The translations under genes and the position numbers were made by a program. DNA of 7,027 nucleotides from an uncultured Clostridia bacterium (lineage in GTDB: Bacteria > Bacillota > Clostridia > Oscillospirales > Ruminococcaceae): contig CALMXN010000326.1 in the NCBI GenBank assembly GCA_937871145.1, positions 1 to 7,027 on the forward strand. Direction: 5' to 3'. The notes under the pieces were generated by a model. That model ran no database searches and was not told where the DNA came from. It saw only the letters and a list, made by a program, of their open reading frames with translations. Shown in pieces: positions 1 to 5,743 of this stretch (position 1 is the first letter of the stretch; every line of letters begins with the position of its first letter).

Positions 1-1
1 G

Positions 2-742
2 TTGCTCGACCTTGATAAGTGGGCATTAATGAAGCTTGATGAGCTTATTGATAAAGTCAACGTAGCATACAACGTATTTGATTATCATATTGTATTCCAC
101 AGCATTCATAGCTTCTGCGTTGTATATATGTCAAACTTCTACCTTGATATTCTAAAGGACAGATTGTACTGTGAAAAGAAAGATTCTGTTGAAAGACGTG
201 CTGCACAGACAGTTATGTACAGAGTTCTTAATGCAATTTCAAGATTAATTGCTCCTATTATGTCATATACAGCTGACGAAATATGGAGATTTATGCCTCA
301 CTCATCAATAGATAATACTGAAAGCGTTTTCTTTAATCAGATGCCAGAAAAATCAGGCATTGTATTATCTGATGAATTTAAGGAAAAGTGGGATATAATC
401 TATAACTTGAGAGAAGACGTCAAGAAGGCTCTTGAAAATAAGAGAGCTGCAAAAGTTATTGGTGCTTCTCTTGAAGCAAAGGTAACAATTCACGCAGACG
501 AAAAGCTTTATAATAAGCTTATTGCGTTCAAGAATGAGTTACCAGCGATATTCATTGTATCAGCTGTTGAAATTGTCAATGGCGGAGAAGGTGAATTAAA
601 GGGAGAATTTGAATCTGTATCAGTTACAGTTGAAAATGCTTCCGGAGAAAAATGTGAAAGATGTTGGGTATATTCAGATTCTGTTGGTAAAGATGCAGAA
701 CATCCTACACTTTGCTCAAGATGTATAAAGGTTATTGAATAG
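2..742 (+). CDS. ileS: Isoleucyl-tRNA synthetase, C-terminal part (5' end outside window)
   Basis: This is the last 246 codons of a class I aminoacyl-tRNA synthetase that charges tRNA-Ile in the cytoplasm; the family is usually about 900-1,050 residues, so only the C-terminal quarter is present. The frame is open at the left edge, so the TTG at base 2 is an internal Leu codon and not a start. The visible protein opens with the anticodon-binding domain (LDLDKWALMKLDEL, residues 2-15; RLIAPIMSYTADEIWR, 81-96). It continues with the conserved KRAAKVIGASLEAKV stretch (148-162). It ends in the zinc-binding tail KCERCWVYSDSVG...LCSRC, with Cys218, Cys221, Cys238 and Cys241 all in place. The TAG stop at 740-742 is followed at once by a long hairpin and then lspA, the order seen in many Firmicutes. 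Known from the family: expression is often T-box controlled, but any such leader would lie upstream of this window. Identification is very secure. Confidence 0.97.
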   Translation: MLDLDKWALMKLDELIDKVNVAYNVFDYHIVFHSIHSFCVVYMSNFYLDILKDRLYCEKKDSVERRAAQTVMYRVLNAISRLIAPIMSYTADEIWRFMPHSSIDNTESVFFNQMPEKSGIVLSDEFKEKWDIIYNLREDVKKALENKRAAKVIGASLEAKVTIHADEKLYNKLIAFKNELPAIFIVSAVEIVNGGEGELKGEFESVSVTVENASGEKCERCWVYSDSVGKDAEHPTLCSRCIKVIE

Positions 743-794
743 CTTAATTATTAAGTTGCTGCTCAATATAGAGTGGCAACTTAAATTAAGTTTT
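743..794 (+). terminator. Long hairpin plus short T-run between ileS and lspA (terminator or attenuator-like)
   Basis: Immediately after the ileS stop, arms 743-764 and 771-790 can pair around a 6-base loop (765-770, AATATA). The inner 12 pairs (753-764 with 771-782) are unbroken, with two G-U wobbles. Two more pairs, a 2-base bulge at 749-750 and six outer pairs bring the stem to 20 pairs. TTTT (791-794) follows directly. This is the geometry of an intrinsic terminator, although the outer stem is AT-rich and the T-run is short. It ends only 12 bases before the lspA start and leaves the lspA ribosome binding site (797-802) unpaired. No promoter fits between hairpin and lspA, so if it terminates it must do so only partly. 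It could instead protect or define an mRNA end. Confidence 0.6.
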
Positions 795-806
795 ATGGGG
801 TGAAAT

Positions 807-1304
807 ATGATAATATTCTGTTTGATTACTGTTGCTTTATTAGTTGGCGCTGATCAGATAATAAAACTACTCATCATTAAGAATTTTGATCTGTATGATT
901 CTGTTTCTGTAGTAAAATTTGGTAAGCATAAGATTTTTGACCTGACTTACACTTTGAATGACGGAGCAGGATGGAGTATTTTCAGTGGAAAGAGAATCTT
1001 TTTAATATTAACAACTTCAGTTTTTCTATTAGGAGTAATTATTTTTCTTATAAAAAATGCAAAAAGCAGTAAATTTTTAACATTATCTATGTTACTGATT
1101 ATATCTGGTGGTGTTGGTAATCTCATCGACAGAATTTTCAGAAACGGAAAAGTTGTAGATTATATTGATACAAAGTTTATGAATTTTCCTATATTTAATT
1201 TTGCGGACATATGTGTAGTTATCGGTGCAATTCTGTTCTTGATATATATTTTATTTATAGAGAAATCCCATGACAAGAAAATTGCTGTAGAAAGCAAATC
1301 TTAA
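807..1304 (+). CDS. lspA: Lipoprotein signal peptidase (signal peptidase II)
   Basis: An aspartic protease of the cytoplasmic membrane that removes the signal peptide from diacylglyceryl-modified prolipoproteins, ahead of the lipidated Cys. The length of 165 residues is normal. Four hydrophobic segments are visible (about 2-24, 63-83, 88-104 and 132-152). Conserved motifs appear in order: ADQIIK with Asp16 and Lys20, TLNDGAGWSIF (49-59, Asn51), GGVGNLIDR (101-109) with catalytic Asp108, and FNFADI (130-135) with catalytic Asp134. The 26-residue gap between the two aspartates resembles Gram-positive enzymes and not the shorter gap of the Pseudomonas protein. The ATG start is supported by GGGGTG at 797-802, four bases upstream. 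The segment after loop one reads GAGW where many homologues have GAAF or GAAW, a mild variation. It lies between ileS and the pseudouridine synthase, with 10 bases to the next gene, so co-transcription is expected. Confidence 0.96.
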   Translation: MIIFCLITVALLVGADQIIKLLIIKNFDLYDSVSVVKFGKHKIFDLTYTLNDGAGWSIFSGKRIFLILTTSVFLLGVIIFLIKNAKSSKFLTLSMLLIISGGVGNLIDRIFRNGKVVDYIDTKFMNFPIFNFADICVVIGAILFLIYILFIEKSHDKKIAVESKS

Positions 1305-1314
1305 GGAGAAACCA

Positions 1315-2220
1315 ATGAATGACTTTTCATTGATTATTACTGAAGATAATGTTGGTGAAAGAATTGATAAGTTTATTTCTGACCAGGATTTTGGATTAAC
1401 AAGATCATCTGTTCAGAAACTTATTGACGATAGTAATGTTTTTGTGAATTCAAAGCCTGTTTCGAAGAATTACAAGCTGAGATTGAAGGATGTTTTAGAA
1501 ATTTGTATACCTGAGCCTGTTTTATTAGATGTAAAGGCACAAGACTTGCCACTTGAATTTATATATCAGGATGATGATTTAGCCGTTGTTAATAAGCCAA
1601 AAGGCATGGTTGTTCATCCTGCTGCCGGAAATTATGAAAATACTATGGTTAACGCATTGTTATACCATTGTCAGGGGCAGTTGTCAGCAATAAATGGAGT
1701 TATAAGACCGGGTATAGTTCACAGAATTGACAAGAACACAAGTGGATTATTAATTGTTGCAAAAAATGATTTTACACACGTTCATCTTGCAGAGCAGATT
1801 AAAGAGCATTCATTCACAAGAGAATACCAGGCAATTTTATGTGGTCGTCTTAAAGATGAAAAAGGAACAATTAATGCCCCTATTGGTCGAGATAAAATTG
1901 ACAGAAAAAAGATGTGCGTTACTCAAAGCAATTCAAAACAAGCTATTACTCATTATGAGGTTCTTGAATTATTTGAGAAGCACAGCCTTGTAAAGTTTAA
2001 CCTTGAGACAGGTCGTACTCATCAGATAAGGGTACATTCTGCATACATTGGTCATCCCGTGTATGGTGATGAGGTTTATGGAAAAGCCGTAAAAGGTGTT
2101 GAAGGTCAATGCCTTCATGCCAAAAAAATTGGTTTTATCCACCCGCGTACTGATAAGTATATGGAATTTGACAGTCAGCTACCGGAATATTTTATTGAAA
2201 TACTGCGAAAACTCAGATAA
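1315..2220 (+). CDS. rluD: RluA/RluD-family pseudouridine synthase (YlyB-like)
   Basis: Isomerises specific uridines to pseudouridine in RNA. The 301-residue protein has an N-terminal S4 RNA-binding domain (about 14-60, GERIDKFISD...) and an RluA-type catalytic domain from about 80. Diagnostic sequences are VNKPKGMVVHP (92-102), PGIVHRIDKNTSGLLIVAK (132-150) with catalytic Asp139, and GRTHQIRVH (233-241). The last part, HPVYGDEVYG, is also typical. The domain plan matches RluD, which modifies helix 69 of 23S rRNA, and the position after lspA matches Bacillus ylyB. The target RNA is inferred from similarity only; RluC or other large-subunit specificity cannot be excluded, so the symbol is tentative. 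The ATG start has AAGGAG at 1303-1308, six bases upstream, overlapping the lspA stop codon. The gene ends 9 bases before the HAD gene, which fits a single operon. Confidence 0.93.
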   Translation: MNDFSLIITEDNVGERIDKFISDQDFGLTRSSVQKLIDDSNVFVNSKPVSKNYKLRLKDVLEICIPEPVLLDVKAQDLPLEFIYQDDDLAVVNKPKGMVVHPAAGNYENTMVNALLYHCQGQLSAINGVIRPGIVHRIDKNTSGLLIVAKNDFTHVHLAEQIKEHSFTREYQAILCGRLKDEKGTINAPIGRDKIDRKKMCVTQSNSKQAITHYEVLELFEKHSLVKFNLETGRTHQIRVHSAYIGHPVYGDEVYGKAVKGVEGQCLHAKKIGFIHPRTDKYMEFDSQLPEYFIEILRKLR

Positions 2221-2229
2221 GAGGTAACA

Positions 2230-3060
2230 ATGCTTAAAGATTTATCAAAAGTACTGCTTATAACTGATTTGGACGGGACATTGCTCCCACATAACAAAAA
2301 ATTATTACCTGATGATATAAATGCAATAAATAGGTTTATAAATGATGGTGGTAGATTTTCAATCGCAACAGGTAGACCAATACAGTCGGTTGCAGCTTAT
2401 TTAAAAGAATTGAAAGTAACTGACCCAATTATTTTATATAATGGTTCAGCTATTTATGATACAATAAGCGATAAATTCTTATGGTGTGATTATCTTAATG
2501 AAAATGCAAGGAAACTAATAATAGATGTACTTAAAACTTTTCCTGATGCTTCTGCTGAAATTCTGACCGAGAATGAAATTTACACTTTTCAGAAAAACAA
2601 TCGCGAGGAATATCACATCAGTATAACTAATACAAATCCTGTTGAGTGTAGTATAGATGAGGCTGGCGACAAATGGCTTAAAGCACTCTTTGCTATAGAG
2701 CCTGAAAGAATTGATAGCCTGATGAAGTTTATTGCTGATCAGAATTATAATGATTTTAATTATGTACAATCATGTGCTTTTTTCTATGAGGTATTACCTA
2801 AAGGAAATTCAAAGGGGACTGCATTAAAAAGGCTGAGGGATATGGCAGAGCTCAATAATTATACTATAGTTGCCGTCGGTGATTATGCAAATGATATTGA
2901 AATGCTTGAATATGCTGATATTGGTATAGCAACAGCGAATGCAACAGATGATGTAAAAGCAATTGCAGATATTGTTCTTGATAAGACTTGCGATGAAAAT
3001 GCAATTGCAAGCGTTATCAATTACATATATAATAAATATGGACATTCAGAATTAAAATAA
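2230..3060 (+). CDS. Cof-type HAD-superfamily (IIB) hydrolase, substrate unknown
   Basis: A cytoplasmic Mg-dependent phosphatase of the haloacid dehalogenase superfamily, Cof/YidA-like subgroup, of normal length (276 residues). All four catalytic motifs are visible. Motif I is DLDGT (13-17), with nucleophile Asp13 and acid/base Asp15. Motif II is ATGRP (46-50), with Thr47. Motif III is the lysine in GNSKGTAL (192-199, Lys195). Motif IV is VGDYANDIEM (216-225), with Asp218 and Asp222. The segment between motifs II and III (about 85-185) is the C2-type cap that decides substrate choice. It is too divergent to name a substrate; family members act on sugar phosphates, flavin or pyridoxal phosphates. 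The ATG start has AAGAGG at 2219-2224, overlapping the rluD stop. It sits between an RNA-modifying enzyme and transketolase. A sugar-phosphate substrate would fit the latter, but that is a guess from context. Confidence 0.9.
   Translation: MLKDLSKVLLITDLDGTLLPHNKKLLPDDINAINRFINDGGRFSIATGRPIQSVAAYLKELKVTDPIILYNGSAIYDTISDKFLWCDYLNENARKLIIDVLKTFPDASAEILTENEIYTFQKNNREEYHISITNTNPVECSIDEAGDKWLKALFAIEPERIDSLMKFIADQNYNDFNYVQSCAFFYEVLPKGNSKGTALKRLRDMAELNNYTIVAVGDYANDIEMLEYADIGIATANATDDVKAIADIVLDKTCDENAIASVINYIYNKYGHSELK
3005..3033 (+). promoter_or_regulatory. Candidate sigma-A promoter for the transketolase pair, inside the HAD gene end
   Basis: TTGCAA (3005-3010, four of six matches to TTGACA) and a perfect TATAAT (3028-3033) are separated by exactly 17 bases. 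Transcription would begin near 3040, giving a leader of about 37 bases before the transketolase ATG at 3077. The elements overlap codons near the end of the HAD gene, and such AT-rich hexamers arise easily by chance in this genome, so this is a candidate only. If real, it would let central carbon metabolism be expressed apart from the lspA-rluD genes upstream. Confidence 0.35.
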
Positions 3061-3076
3061 ATTTGGAGGTTAAATT

Positions 3077-3919
3077 ATGGACTCAACCACAAAAAAACAG
3101 CTTGAAATAACAGCATGCAAAATACGAATGGGAATTATCGAGGGTGTTTTTAATGCAAAATCAGGACACCCAGGCGGATCACTTTCCATTGCAGATTTAT
3201 TGGCATATCTATATTTCTACAAAATGAATATCTATCCTGATTCTCCAAAATTAGATGATAGAGACCGATTTGTGCTTTCAAAAGGTCATTGTGCTCCTGG
3301 GCTTTATGCTGCTTTGTCACAAAGAGGATACTTTGATAAAAGTGAATTAAAGAAGCTTCGCCACATTGGTGCAATGCTTCAGGGACATCCTGATATGAAG
3401 CATATTCCTGGTGTTGATATGACAACAGGTTCACTAGGTCAGGGAATTTCTGCTGCTTGCGGTATGGCACTTGCAGGGCAGCTAAATAATGTTCCTTACA
3501 AGGTGTATGCAATCCTTGGTGATGGTGAAATTGAAGAAGGTCAGGTATGGGAAGCTGCAATGTTTGCCGCACATTATAAGCTTGACAATCTTGTTGCTAT
3601 TGTTGACAATAACGGTTTGCAGATTGACGGAAAAATTACTGAAGTTTGCTCACCAGAACCTATTACTGATAAATTTGCTGCTTTTGGATGGCATGTAATA
3701 ACAATGGATGCGCATGATTTTGATGATATTGACAGAGCTTTTGACGAGGCTGAAAGTATCAGCGGACAGCCTGTTGTTATTATTCAGAAGAGTACAAAGG
3801 GTAAATGTATTTCATTTATGGAGAATAATGTTTCATGGCACGGTGCTGCTCCTAACAAGGAACAATATGATATCGCAATGAGTGAGTTGAACAAACTTCT
3901 GAAAGAGTTGGAGGGTTAA
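3077..3919 (+). CDS. tkt: Transketolase, N-terminal subunit (thiamine-diphosphate-binding half)
   Basis: First half of a split transketolase, which moves two-carbon units between sugar phosphates in the non-oxidative pentose phosphate pathway. At 280 residues it matches the stand-alone N-terminal subunits of many anaerobes, not the roughly 660-residue single-chain enzyme. Visible features include GHPGGSLS (30-37, His31), LSKGHCAPGLYAAL (67-80) and TTGSLGQGIS (116-125). The thiamine-diphosphate/Mg motif begins GDGEIEEGQVWEA (148-160) and closes with Asn178-Asn179. SWHG (253-256) lies near the end. A strong GGAGGT (3065-3070) lies six bases before the ATG. The C-terminal subunit follows after a 4-base gap, and the binding site for its ribosome lies inside the last codons of this gene, so the halves are probably made in step. 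The pyrimidine-binding half and the main glutamate are supplied by the partner. Confidence 0.95.
   Translation: MDSTTKKQLEITACKIRMGIIEGVFNAKSGHPGGSLSIADLLAYLYFYKMNIYPDSPKLDDRDRFVLSKGHCAPGLYAALSQRGYFDKSELKKLRHIGAMLQGHPDMKHIPGVDMTTGSLGQGISAACGMALAGQLNNVPYKVYAILGDGEIEEGQVWEAAMFAAHYKLDNLVAIVDNNGLQIDGKITEVCSPEPITDKFAAFGWHVITMDAHDFDDIDRAFDEAESISGQPVVIIQKSTKGKCISFMENNVSWHGAAPNKEQYDIAMSELNKLLKELEG
3910..3915 (+). promoter_or_regulatory. Ribosome binding site of the second transketolase gene, inside the first
   Basis: GGAGGG lies in the last codons of the N-terminal subunit gene (Glu-Gly before the TAA at 3917-3919), eight bases before the ATG at 3924. Ribosomes finishing the first subunit end right at this site. 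That arrangement favours coupled translation and balanced amounts of the two subunits. Confidence 0.8.
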
Positions 3920-3923
3920 AATT

Positions 3924-4871
3924 ATGGCAGATATTATTAAAAAAGCAACAAGAGAAAGTTATGGTGAGACTCTTGCTGAGCTTGCTGATGAATATAAAAA
4001 TTTAGTTGTACTTGATGCAGACCTTGCTGCTGCAACAAAAACTGGCGTTTTCAAGAAAGCCTGTCCTGATAGATTCTTTGATTGTGGTATTGCTGAAGCA
4101 AATATGATGGGCGTTGCCGCTGGATTATCAACCTGTGGAGTGATTCCATTTGCAAGTACATTTGCTATGTTTGCTGCTGGAAGAGCTTTCGAAATAATCA
4201 GAAATTCTATTGGTTACCCACATTTAAACGTAAAAATCGGTGCAACTCACGCAGGAGTTTCTGTCGGTGAAGATGGTGCTACACATCAGTGTAACGAAGA
4301 TATAGCTTTAATGAGAACAATCCCTGGGATGACAATTGTTAACCCTGCCGATGATGTTGAAGCCAGAGCGGCGGTAAGAGCTGCTGTTGAATTCAATGGC
4401 CCTATGTATCTCAGATTTGGAAGATTAGCTACTCCTGTATTCAATGATAAGAATACTTATAAATTCGAACTTGGTAAAGGCGTGCTCCTCCGTGACGGTA
4501 AGGATATCACAATTATTGCGACAGGACTTATGGTTTCTGAGGCTCTCATAGCCGGTGAAGAACTTGAAAAGGTTGGGATTGATGCAAGAATTATTAATAT
4601 CCATACAATCAAGCCAATCGATAAGGATATTATCTGTAAGGCAGCAAAGGAAACAGGCAGAATTGTAACTGTTGAAGAGCATAGCATAATTGGCGGTTTG
4701 GGCTCAGCTGTTGCTGATGTTGTAACCGAACTTTGCCCTGTACCAGTTCATAAAATTGGTGTTAATGATGTATTTGGCTTCTCCGGTCCTGGCGACAAGC
4801 TTCTTAAGGAATTTGGACTTTCAAGTGAAAATATTGTTGCTACTGTAAAAAAAGTTTTAACCAATAAGTAA
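3924..4871 (+). CDS. tkt: Transketolase, C-terminal subunit (pyrimidine-binding half)
   Basis: Second half of the split transketolase, 315 residues, a normal length for this subunit. The pyrimidine-binding domain (about 6-170) contains FFDCGIAEANMMGVAAGL (51-68). Glu58 in it is the residue expected to activate thiamine diphosphate. It also contains HAGVSVGEDGATHQ (109-122), with the conserved SxGEDGATHQ phosphate/substrate loop. The C-terminal transketolase domain (about 185-310) includes TVEEHSIIGGLGSAVA (249-264) and GFSGPGDKLLKEFGL (285-299). The pair should assemble as an (N2C2) enzyme equal to one transketolase dimer. A DXP-synthase-like relative is less likely, because the N-terminal partner has transketolase motifs and the halves are separate. 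The stop is followed by an intrinsic terminator, which marks the end of the transcription unit. Confidence 0.95.
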   Translation: MADIIKKATRESYGETLAELADEYKNLVVLDADLAAATKTGVFKKACPDRFFDCGIAEANMMGVAAGLSTCGVIPFASTFAMFAAGRAFEIIRNSIGYPHLNVKIGATHAGVSVGEDGATHQCNEDIALMRTIPGMTIVNPADDVEARAAVRAAVEFNGPMYLRFGRLATPVFNDKNTYKFELGKGVLLRDGKDITIIATGLMVSEALIAGEELEKVGIDARIINIHTIKPIDKDIICKAAKETGRIVTVEEHSIIGGLGSAVADVVTELCPVPVHKIGVNDVFGFSGPGDKLLKEFGLSSENIVATVKKVLTNK

Positions 4872-4884
4872 TTATATAATTATT

Positions 4885-4920
4885 ATCGGATAGCAGTTTA
4901 TTCTGTTATCCGATTTTATT
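4885..4920 (+). terminator. Intrinsic terminator after the transketolase genes
   Basis: Arms 4885-4896 (ATCGGATAGCAG) and 4903-4914 (CTGTTATCCGAT) pair over 12 bases with a single G-U wobble around a 6-base loop, and TTTTATT follows (4914-4920). It begins 13 bases after the transketolase stop. The left flank has no matching A-run, so it works in the + direction only. It should end transcription coming from lspA-rluD-HAD-transketolase and insulate yunB. Confidence 0.9.
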
Positions 4921-4950
4921 GAAAATGCACTTTTTTATTAAGCAGGTGAA

Positions 4951-4956
4951 TATAAT
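4951..4956 (+). promoter_or_regulatory. Weak candidate -10 element for yunB
   Basis: The gap between the terminator and the yunB ATG (4921-4985) holds a TATAAT, 29 bases before the start codon, but no convincing -35 at 16-18 bases upstream. In Bacillus, yunB is read by the mother-cell factor sigma-E. I looked for a sigma-E pattern (ATA-type -35 and CATACA-type -10) and found only partial matches, such as TTTACAAA at 4956-4963. A promoter is required here because a terminator lies upstream, but which factor reads it cannot be decided by eye. Confidence 0.3.
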
Positions 4957-4985
4957 TTACAAATGCTTATAAAAGGTGTGATTAG

Positions 4986-5687
4986 ATGAGACGTCCTCCA
5001 ACAAAAAGTTCAACTTCAATAAAGAAGCTTAAACCATCATTCTTTATTAAGATAACCATATTATTAATAATTTCTGGGATAATATTTCTTGATATTCAGA
5101 TACGACCATACATTGTCAAGGTTGCTACATATAAGGGCAAGCAGACTTCGCAGCAGCTTATATCAAAATCCGTTTCTAACGTCCTCAATTCAAATAATAT
5201 AACTTATGATAAACTAGTTACCATAACACAAAATACAGACGGAAGTATTTCTTCAGTACAGACCAACATTGTAGAAGTCAATAAACTTCAGGCTGAACTT
5301 ACATATAAAATCAACGAAGAAATGAGTAAACTGTCAGATGAGAAAATTAAATTTGATACTGGTACTCTAAGTGGGCTAAATATCCTATATGGCAGGGGAC
5401 CTGAAATTACTTTCAAGCTTGAGCCACTTGGTTATGTTAAATCAGATATATACAGCAAATTTACTTCAGCCGGTGTTAACCAGACCTTACATCAGCTTAT
5501 ATTTAAAGTAAACGGAAAGACATCAGTAATTATCCCTGGGAAGCATTGTGATATTGATATTGGTATGGATATTATTGTTGCTGAAACAATTATAGTTGGC
5601 AAAATACCTGATAGCTACATTAACATTAGTGGTGCAAAAAGTTCAGACTTACAAAAAGTTATTATTTCTTCAAAATTAGGTAGCTAA
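4986..5687 (+). CDS. yunB: Sporulation protein YunB family
   Basis: A 233-residue membrane-anchored protein of the YunB family, known from Bacillus as a mother-cell (sigma-E) sporulation gene whose biochemical role is unsettled. The N-terminus is basic (MRRPPTKSS...KKLK), followed by one hydrophobic segment at about 19-36, so it should be anchored with the bulk outside the membrane of the compartment that makes it. Family signatures are clear in the second half: GRGPEITFKLEPLGYV (136-151), FTSAGVNQTLHQ (159-170) and VAETIIVGKIPDSY (198-211). The length is close to the Bacillus protein of about 250 residues. AAGGTG (4973-4978) lies seven bases before the ATG. The gene stands alone between a terminator and the ligA promoter, consistent with its own sporulation-specific control. 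Its presence implies the organism, or a recent ancestor, forms endospores. Confidence 0.9.
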   Translation: MRRPPTKSSTSIKKLKPSFFIKITILLIISGIIFLDIQIRPYIVKVATYKGKQTSQQLISKSVSNVLNSNNITYDKLVTITQNTDGSISSVQTNIVEVNKLQAELTYKINEEMSKLSDEKIKFDTGTLSGLNILYGRGPEITFKLEPLGYVKSDIYSKFTSAGVNQTLHQLIFKVNGKTSVIIPGKHCDIDIGMDIIVAETIIVGKIPDSYINISGAKSSDLQKVIISSKLGS

Positions 5688-5701
5688 AACATTATATTTT
5701 A

Positions 5702-5710
5702 TGGTATAAT
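5702..5710 (+). promoter_or_regulatory. Extended -10 sigma-A promoter for ligA
   Basis: TGGTATAAT is a perfect TATAAT (5705-5710) with the upstream TGn that defines an extended -10 element. Only a poor -35 (AGCTAA or TAGCTA, overlapping the yunB stop) is found at 17-18 bases, which extended -10 promoters tolerate. Transcription would start near 5717, leaving a leader of about 27 bases before the ligA ATG. ATTATA at 5691-5696 is an inverted copy of the -10 hexamer; in such AT-rich DNA this may be chance. Confidence 0.65.
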
Positions 5711-5733
5711 AAAAGGAATGAATATATTTTTTT

Positions 5734-5738
5734 GGAGA
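5734..5738 (+). promoter_or_regulatory. Ribosome binding site that fixes the ligA start at 5744
   Basis: GGAGA at 5734-5738 is the only good Shine-Dalgarno sequence here and lies five to six bases before the ATG at 5744. An in-frame TTG at 5732 would place the start over this site and have no ribosome binding site of its own, so it is rejected as the initiation codon. Confidence 0.85.
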
Positions 5739-5743
5739 AGTAT

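Noticed and set aside
2..4. TTG as a start codon for the first reading frame
   Set aside because: The frame is open to the window edge and the residues are mid-protein IleS sequence; it is an internal Leu.
1754..1993. 79-codon + strand frame inside the pseudouridine synthase gene
   Set aside because: Overlaps the catalytic domain of a well-supported gene in another frame and has no recognisable motif.
3150..3572. 140-codon open frame on the - strand inside the transketolase N-terminal gene
   Set aside because: It lies fully antisense to a clear conserved gene, has no ribosome binding site and its protein (rich in His, Gln and Leu) resembles no family; it mirrors the codon pattern of the real gene.
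3582..3610. TTGACA at 3582-3587 with GACAAT 17 bases downstream, resembling a promoter
   Set aside because: Both hexamers encode conserved transketolase residues (Leu-Asp-Asn and Val-Asp-Asn) of the thiamine diphosphate region; the -10 is poor and no gene start follows.
4425..4687. Two overlapping - strand frames inside the transketolase C-terminal gene
   Set aside because: Shadows of the conserved coding strand; no start signals and no family resemblance, although one looks hydrophobic.
4875..4880. TATAAT just after the transketolase stop codon
   Set aside because: No -35 at the right distance, and transcripts would run straight into the terminator at 4885-4920.
5732..5743. Earlier TTG start for LigA adding MEKY
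   Set aside because: The TTG overlaps the GGAGA ribosome binding site that serves the ATG at 5744, and LigA homologues begin near the later Met.
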